A program made the translations under genes and the position numbers. DNA of 64,000 bases from Moheibacter sediminis (lineage in GTDB: Bacteria > Bacteroidota > Bacteroidia > Flavobacteriales > Weeksellaceae). A model generated the notes under the pieces. That model had not been told where the DNA came from. It saw nothing but the letters and a program-made list of their open reading frames with translations, and did no database searches. Below are positions 59,623 through 64,000 of the stretch, one piece after another. Each line of letters begins with the position of its first letter. The stretch's first letter is position 1. The DNA lies in contig NZ_FWXS01000007.1 of the NCBI RefSeq assembly GCF_900176425.1, forward strand, positions 150,825 through 214,824, given 5' to 3'.

Positions 59623-61275
59623 CTAAAATCGGGTAAGTATCCCAAAATGAATTTTAGAATTCCTGAAATCAAAATTGGTATCGGATTGTTTCCCAACGGC
59701 ATAACTCAAATTGAAAACGCCTAATTGCGTGAGAAATGAAATCCCAACGCCGACGCCGAGCAGGTTTTCGTTGATGAGCGTGGCTTTGTTTTCTACAAAA
59801 GCATAATCGCCAAATGCGGAGACGTAAAATCCGTCATTGGGCATGAAACGGTATTCCAAGCTAGTAATTCCATAAGCTGAAGCGGTGATGCTTTCTTCGT
59901 TAAACCCGCGTACGCTTCCAAATCCACCAATTCTGTAGAGTTCATTTTCCGAATAAAAATCGCTGTTGCTGAAAAGTCCATATCCTTCAACCTGTGCTTT
60001 GATTAAATGTTTTGGATAAAGGGTAAAAATCCGGAAAGCTTTGATGCCGACTTCGTATTGTTGCGCATCCGTCGTTATAATTTCGGAAGTGGCAGCATCT
60101 TTTTCCTGACCTTTTCTTTTGAGTGTTTTCCCTAAAAGATAAAGCGCGGTACGACCTTCCAGCAATCTGTTTTTTGTAGGAAGCATATATTCATAGCTCA
60201 AACCAATTCCGCTCTTGTTGAAATCATCATATAAACTGGCAATTTCAGGATAATCATCTAAAACGAAATTGGAACTTTCATAGCTGAGATTGAGACCGAT
60301 ATTGGAATTTTGCGTGATTTGGTAAAACAATCTTTCTTCAAGCTTAGTGTTTACAAACACGCTGTCTTTTCTGTATAAATTAAAATCAGTCTGCGTTCCA
60401 ATCGCAGATTTAAACAAATATGGAACACGTACACTCAGGTCAAGCGTTGTACTTTTGTCAGCCGTAGCAATCCAATTGAGACGGATTTGTTCCATGCTGT
60501 TGAAATTGTTGTTGAGTTCGATTTTTACATTTCCATTGAATCTGAAATCTCCGTTTTGGTCGTTTCCAAATCCTAAAATTCCATCAAACAGATTTGATTT
60601 TACTTTTTTTACATAAAGATAAATAGTTGTAGAATCCGTATTGAAAAGTGTTTGAGGGCTGCGGATTTCTTCAATGAAATTATTGAACTGCATTTTCTCG
60701 GCAATTCCTTTCAGTTCAACTTCGTTGTAAATTTTACCTTTTTTCAATCCTAATCCGTGTCTGATATAGCCTTGGGATAATTTTTCATATCCTTCCACTT
60801 TCACTCCGTCAATGGTGCGCGAAGCAAATAATTCCAAATGCAGGCTCACTTGCGCTTCTCCGTTTCGAAATCCCTCCGATTGTATATTGATTTTGGAAAA
60901 TGGATAACCTTGCGCTGCATATTTTGTTGTAATGGTTTTTACAAGGGAATCCAAGTTATTAACTGGAAACCAATCGACTTTCTGCGCAAAAAGCGAATCA
61001 CCTTTTACCCATATTTTTTTGTACATTTTTCCTTTGTTCAGGTAAACATTTTTATCTTTCAGGGAATCCAAAGTAACTGTGAAATAGCCAATTGTTTTGA
61101 GTGAATCGAGTGTTTTTACAATTGCTGAATCGTTGGGGAGTTTTCTTTCAAAATCAGGTTCATATTGTTTAGATTCATTTTTGAAATCATAAAAATGATA
61201 CAAAGAATCCTTTTTCTCTTGTCCGAAAACAAAAGAAAATAAGAGCAACAATAATAAAGCCTGAATGAATTTCAC
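59623..61275 (-). CDS. Omp85/TamA-like outer-membrane protein
   Basis: A 550-residue protein. The start is GTG 61275 because only this start gives a clean signal peptide (KFIQALLLLLLFSFVFGQ); an in-frame TTG at 61338 would add 21 non-signal residues. Residues about 30-230 hold POTRA-like units (DSLKTIGYFTVTLDSLKDKN, RTIDGVKVEGYEKLSQGYIR) and about 250-550 form a beta barrel with RIGGFGSVRGFNEESIT, the conserved Omp85 L6 VRGF motif, and end in Phe. It may assemble or translocate proteins or lipids; shorter than BamA. Confidence 0.85.
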   Translation of the reverse strand: MKFIQALLLLLLFSFVFGQEKKDSLYHFYDFKNESKQYEPDFERKLPNDSAIVKTLDSLKTIGYFTVTLDSLKDKNVYLNKGKMYKKIWVKGDSLFAQKVDWFPVNNLDSLVKTITTKYAAQGYPFSKINIQSEGFRNGEAQVSLHLELFASRTIDGVKVEGYEKLSQGYIRHGLGLKKGKIYNEVELKGIAEKMQFNNFIEEIRSPQTLFNTDSTTIYLYVKKVKSNLFDGILGFGNDQNGDFRFNGNVKIELNNNFNSMEQIRLNWIATADKSTTLDLSVRVPYLFKSAIGTQTDFNLYRKDSVFVNTKLEERLFYQITQNSNIGLNLSYESSNFVLDDYPEIASLYDDFNKSGIGLSYEYMLPTKNRLLEGRTALYLLGKTLKRKGQEKDAATSEIITTDAQQYEVGIKAFRIFTLYPKHLIKAQVEGYGLFSNSDFYSENELYRIGGFGSVRGFNEESITASAYGITSLEYRFMPNDGFYVSAFGDYAFVENKATLINENLLGVGVGISFLTQLGVFNLSYAVGKQSDTNFDFRNSKIHFGILTRF

Positions 61276-61709
61276 TTCTTTAGAACGAAAAAATTTGGAA
61301 CAAATTACAGTATAAATTTCGAAATTGATATTGCGCAATTATTTTATGACGGTGATTTCTCCTGTTGAAATAATTTGTCAGTGCAATTCTATACTCATCA
61401 AATTGTCTGTTTAAAACCTTTGTTATTTAAATTCAAATTTTTTTACAAATTTGGTACATCTGATTAAAAGAATCAAACATTTTTATTTCTTAAATGAGAA
61501 TTATCATTCTCAGAGTGAGTAATACACTTCCCTGGATTAGCAGTAAAAAAAAAATATTTATAAAGTAATAGTATTCAGTGTTTTAATTCATTTCATCAAG
61601 CCAATAATTTCATTTCCATACACAGAACGTCCATCTTCCATCTTCCAACCTCAATAATTATAATTAAATTTACCAACATAAAATTTCACGCGCTCAAAAG
61701 CGGAAAACC
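61276..61709. other. Intergenic region with Fur-box-like palindrome
   Basis: Besides the palindrome at 61495-61512 and AT-rich runs I see no gene. TTTGGTACATC and other TTTG words occur but no full promoter. Confidence 0.5.
61495..61512. promoter_or_regulatory. Fur-box-like palindrome
   Basis: TGAGAATTATCATTCTCA has 7-bp perfect arms TGAGAAT/ATTCTCA around TATC and resembles Fur boxes (GATAATGATAATCATTATC). It lies between the Omp85-like gene and the SDR gene. Confidence 0.45.
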
Positions 61710-62402
61710 ATGAACAAAAACATCATCATCACAGGCGCGAGCCGCGGAATCGGAAGAGAATTAGCCAAAATCCATTTACTTAATGGAAACAACGTTCTGG
61801 CAATCTCCCGAAACGCAGAAAAATTAGAAGAGCTCAAAATGTTCGAAAACAATTCTCAATTCCGTTTCCTTTCTCTGGATTTAGCAGATTACAATAGCTT
61901 AAATCAAATTACACAGGCGATTCAAGATTGGAATAAGGTTGATGTTTTGTACAACAACGCCGGCTTATTGGTTAACAAACCCTTCGCTGAAATCACAGAA
62001 TCCGACATCGATTATTCTATCGACGTCAACTACAAAGGACCCTTTCGTTTAATTCAATTAATTCTCGACAAAACAGATTTTAATTCCCACATCGTTAACA
62101 TTACCACCATGGGCGCAGTACAAGGGTCGCTCAAATTTCCGGGATTAGGAGTTTATTCGTCATCGAAAGCGGGATTGGTAACCCTGACTGAACTCCTCGC
62201 ACAAGAATTTAACGAAAACCAACCACGTATCAACTGCATCGCACTTGGTGCTGTCCAAACCGAAATGCTCGAAGAAGCCTTTCCGGGATACATCGCACCC
62301 ATCTCCGCAGAAGAAACCGCCGAATATCTTTATAATTTCGGATTAAATGGCCATCGTTACCAAAACGGTAAAGTCATTCAACTTTCTACAACCACACCCT
62401 GA
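61710..62402 (+). CDS. Short-chain dehydrogenase/reductase
   Basis: A 230-residue classical SDR. Cofactor loop TGASRGIGRELA (8-19), NNAG at about 87, Ser in VNITTMGAV, Tyr-x3-Lys as YSSSKAG (about 149-153), then IALGAVQTEM after the active site. Codons are richer in C than most neighbours. The substrate is unknown. Confidence 0.9.
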   Translation: MNKNIIITGASRGIGRELAKIHLLNGNNVLAISRNAEKLEELKMFENNSQFRFLSLDLADYNSLNQITQAIQDWNKVDVLYNNAGLLVNKPFAEITESDIDYSIDVNYKGPFRLIQLILDKTDFNSHIVNITTMGAVQGSLKFPGLGVYSSSKAGLVTLTELLAQEFNENQPRINCIALGAVQTEMLEEAFPGYIAPISAEETAEYLYNFGLNGHRYQNGKVIQLSTTTP

Positions 62403-62466
62403 TATTTATCATAACTGAATCATAAAATGTTTATCTTTAGACTTTGAAAAGGCTTTTTATGAAATG

Positions 62467-62515
62467 AGCCATAACACATAACAATTAAGTTGTTGTCAAC
62501 CGGGTGTTATTGGCT
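62467..62515 (+). promoter_or_regulatory. Structured 5' leader upstream of the sugar dehydrogenase
   Basis: AGCCATAACAC (62467-62477) can pair with GTGTTATTGGCT (62504-62515) with one bulge. An inner hairpin AACAA/TTGTT (62480-62494) lies inside. It ends 38 nt before ATG 62553. Confidence 0.4.
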
Positions 62516-62552
62516 GATTCCATCTGACCTTTAATTAATTAAATATAAACAG

Positions 62553-63887
62553 ATGAAAAAAATTTACTTCTCGATAGCTGTGGCTATCCTTTCTTTAACA
62601 GCAACCGCCCAGGAATTTGAACTTCAGCAGTTCGCAACAGGATTTACTTCTCCAATAGGAATTACTAATGCAGGTGATGACAGATTATTCGTTGTCCAAC
62701 AAGGTGGACAAATCAGAATCATTAATGCAGACGGAACCATCAATCAAACTCCATTCTTAAACATAAGTTCCATCATCAGCAGTGGAGGAGAGCGCGGTTT
62801 GCTTGGTTTGGCATTTGACCCGGATTATGCAAGCAACGGAAGATTTTTTGTAAATTATACCAATCCAAGCGGAGATACAGTAATAGCCCGATACGAAGTA
62901 AGTGACAATCCCGACGTAGCAGAAACAACTGGAACTGTAATCTTAACCATTGATCAGCCTTTTGCAAATCACAACGGAGGAGATATCCATTTTGGACCAG
63001 ACGGATATCTTTGGATTTCGATGGGTGACGGTGGAAGTGGAGGAGATCCGCAGCAACACGGACAAAATATCAATTCACTGCTAGGAAAAATGCTGCGTAT
63101 AGATGTAAGCGGAACAACTTATACATCTCCGGCAGATAATCCTTTTGTAGGCGCCGAGGGATCCGATGAAATTTGGTCTTACGGTTTGAGAAATGCCTGG
63201 AGATTCTCATTTGACCGAGAAACGGGTGATGTTTGGATTGCCGATGTTGGTCAAAATGCTATCGAAGAAATCAACCATGAACCATCTAACACCGCAGGTT
63301 TGAATTACGGTTGGAGATGTTACGAAGGAAACAACACGTATGACACATCAGGTTGCGCCGCACAAGAAACAATGACTTTTCCGGTAGCTACTTATAATCA
63401 TTCAGGTGGGAGATGTTCGATTACCGGAGGTTATGTTTACAGAGGGGTATCATATCCAAATTTAACAGGGAAATATTTCTTTGCAGATTACTGTTCAGGA
63501 GAAATAGGATGGGTTGATGGCGACCACAATTTAGAGTTCTTGACAGATACAAATTATTTCATTCCTGCTTTTGGTGAATCTGCCAACGGAGAGCTTTATG
63601 TAGCAGGAAATAGCGCCATATATAAAATAGTGGGAGAGGAAATGAGCGTAAACGATTTAGACAAAACCAATATTTCCGTTTATCCAAATCCGGTTATGAA
63701 TCAATTAAACATTCAAAGTAACAAACCTGTAAATGAAGTTAGTATTTATAATATAGAAGGGAAGCTCCTCACATCCTTTACGCTAAATACAGATAAAATC
63801 GATTTTTCTAATTACGCAAAAGGTGTTTACCTAGTAACAGTAACCACAGGAAAAGTCACCAAAACTCAGAAAGTAATCAAAAATTAA
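62553..63887 (+). CDS. PQQ-dependent sugar (glucose/sorbosone) dehydrogenase with T9SS sorting domain
   Basis: A 444-residue secreted beta-propeller enzyme with a signal peptide ending TATAQ. RGLLGLAFDPDY, HNGGDIHFGPDGYLWISMGD and GLRNAWRFSFDRETGDVWIA are the glucose/sorbosone dehydrogenase signatures; His in HNGG and Arg in RNAWRF are the expected cofactor and substrate contacts. The last 75 residues (NISVYPNPVMNQLNIQS, YNIEGKLLTSFTL, YAKGVYLVTVTTG) are a T9SS type A sorting domain, so it is surface-bound or released. It would oxidise sugars with PQQ. PQQ synthesis genes are not in the window. Confidence 0.9.
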   Translation: MKKIYFSIAVAILSLTATAQEFELQQFATGFTSPIGITNAGDDRLFVVQQGGQIRIINADGTINQTPFLNISSIISSGGERGLLGLAFDPDYASNGRFFVNYTNPSGDTVIARYEVSDNPDVAETTGTVILTIDQPFANHNGGDIHFGPDGYLWISMGDGGSGGDPQQHGQNINSLLGKMLRIDVSGTTYTSPADNPFVGAEGSDEIWSYGLRNAWRFSFDRETGDVWIADVGQNAIEEINHEPSNTAGLNYGWRCYEGNNTYDTSGCAAQETMTFPVATYNHSGGRCSITGGYVYRGVSYPNLTGKYFFADYCSGEIGWVDGDHNLEFLTDTNYFIPAFGESANGELYVAGNSAIYKIVGEEMSVNDLDKTNISVYPNPVMNQLNIQSNKPVNEVSIYNIEGKLLTSFTLNTDKIDFSNYAKGVYLVTVTTGKVTKTQKVIKN

Positions 63888-63946
63888 AACACTACCTATA
63901 TATAATTTAATAAAGTTGTTTCGATTTTATCTTTAGAGTGTTGTTT
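63888..63946 (+). terminator. Probable terminator after the sugar dehydrogenase gene
   Basis: AACACT just after the stop can pair with AGTGTT about 40 nt later, followed by GTTTTTG. The long loop makes this uncertain. Confidence 0.4.
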
Positions 63947-64000
63947 TTGTCGGGAGATTAGGTTAACAGTTATAAATTTTCGCATTGGGTGTGGTGCTGT

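Overview
This is a low-GC window from a member of the Bacteroidota, almost certainly class Flavobacteriia (Flavobacteriales; Chryseobacterium/Weeksellaceae-like, though genus cannot be fixed from sequence alone). The evidence is: promoters of the TTTG-N17..23-TAnnTTTG type, almost no Shine-Dalgarno sequences, three secreted proteins ending in type IX secretion (T9SS type A) sorting domains, lipoproteins with acidic residues just after the lipobox cysteine, a 2TM-domain LytTR two-component locus, a thioester alpha-2-macroglobulin, and family matches throughout. The window reads as ordinary chromosome with some accessory genes. I saw no rRNA, tRNA, CRISPR array, transposase or phage gene.

Left part (1-7.7 kb): the edge of a glycosyltransferase/methyltransferase pair, a divergent YopX-like protein, fabI, a small lipoprotein, then a minus-strand rtcB-prfH-TPR operon that should rescue and repair damaged ribosomes/RNA. 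Upstream of it lies a 26-codon mini-gene with its own promoter and terminator. An acyl-CoA dehydrogenase and a lipoprotein follow. 7.7-27.5 kb: a 2010-residue alpha-2-macroglobulin, a glycosyltransferase, miaE, a secreted protein with a JAMM-like metalloprotease signature, a PhnA-like protein that has lost its zinc ligands, a 907-residue SF2 helicase with predicted membrane helices, a serine hydrolase broken by one TGA, a GNAT enzyme, kbl, a serine hydrolase plus class A beta-lactamase pair, and a membrane-anchored metallo-beta-lactamase-fold enzyme.

27.5-44 kb: a two-component locus (secreted TPR-like protein, histidine kinase fused to a 2TM domain, two free 2TM proteins, LytTR regulator), SDR, DoxX-like protein, a T9SS repeat protein, M28 peptidase, two tandem paralogous secreted proteins, an ABC exporter with truA, a YfcE-type phosphoesterase, GNAT, two aldo/keto reductases, and a TPR-TM-HTH regulator. 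44-64 kb: a large T9SS protein of receptor-L-like repeats, a HEAT-repeat DNA alkylation repair protein, lipoproteins, a serine hydrolase, a GH28 enzyme, an intergenic region with a candidate small RNA, a complete RND efflux operon (regulator, adaptor, pump, outer-membrane factor) with a likely autoregulatory operator, YceI, an Omp85-like protein, an SDR and a T9SS sugar dehydrogenase.

The genes that clearly work together are rtcB/prfH(/TPR), the LytTR-2TM two-component set, the RND operon, and probably the beta-lactamase-fold pair at 23.7-26.2 kb. All functions are from family recognition by eye; no database search was run.
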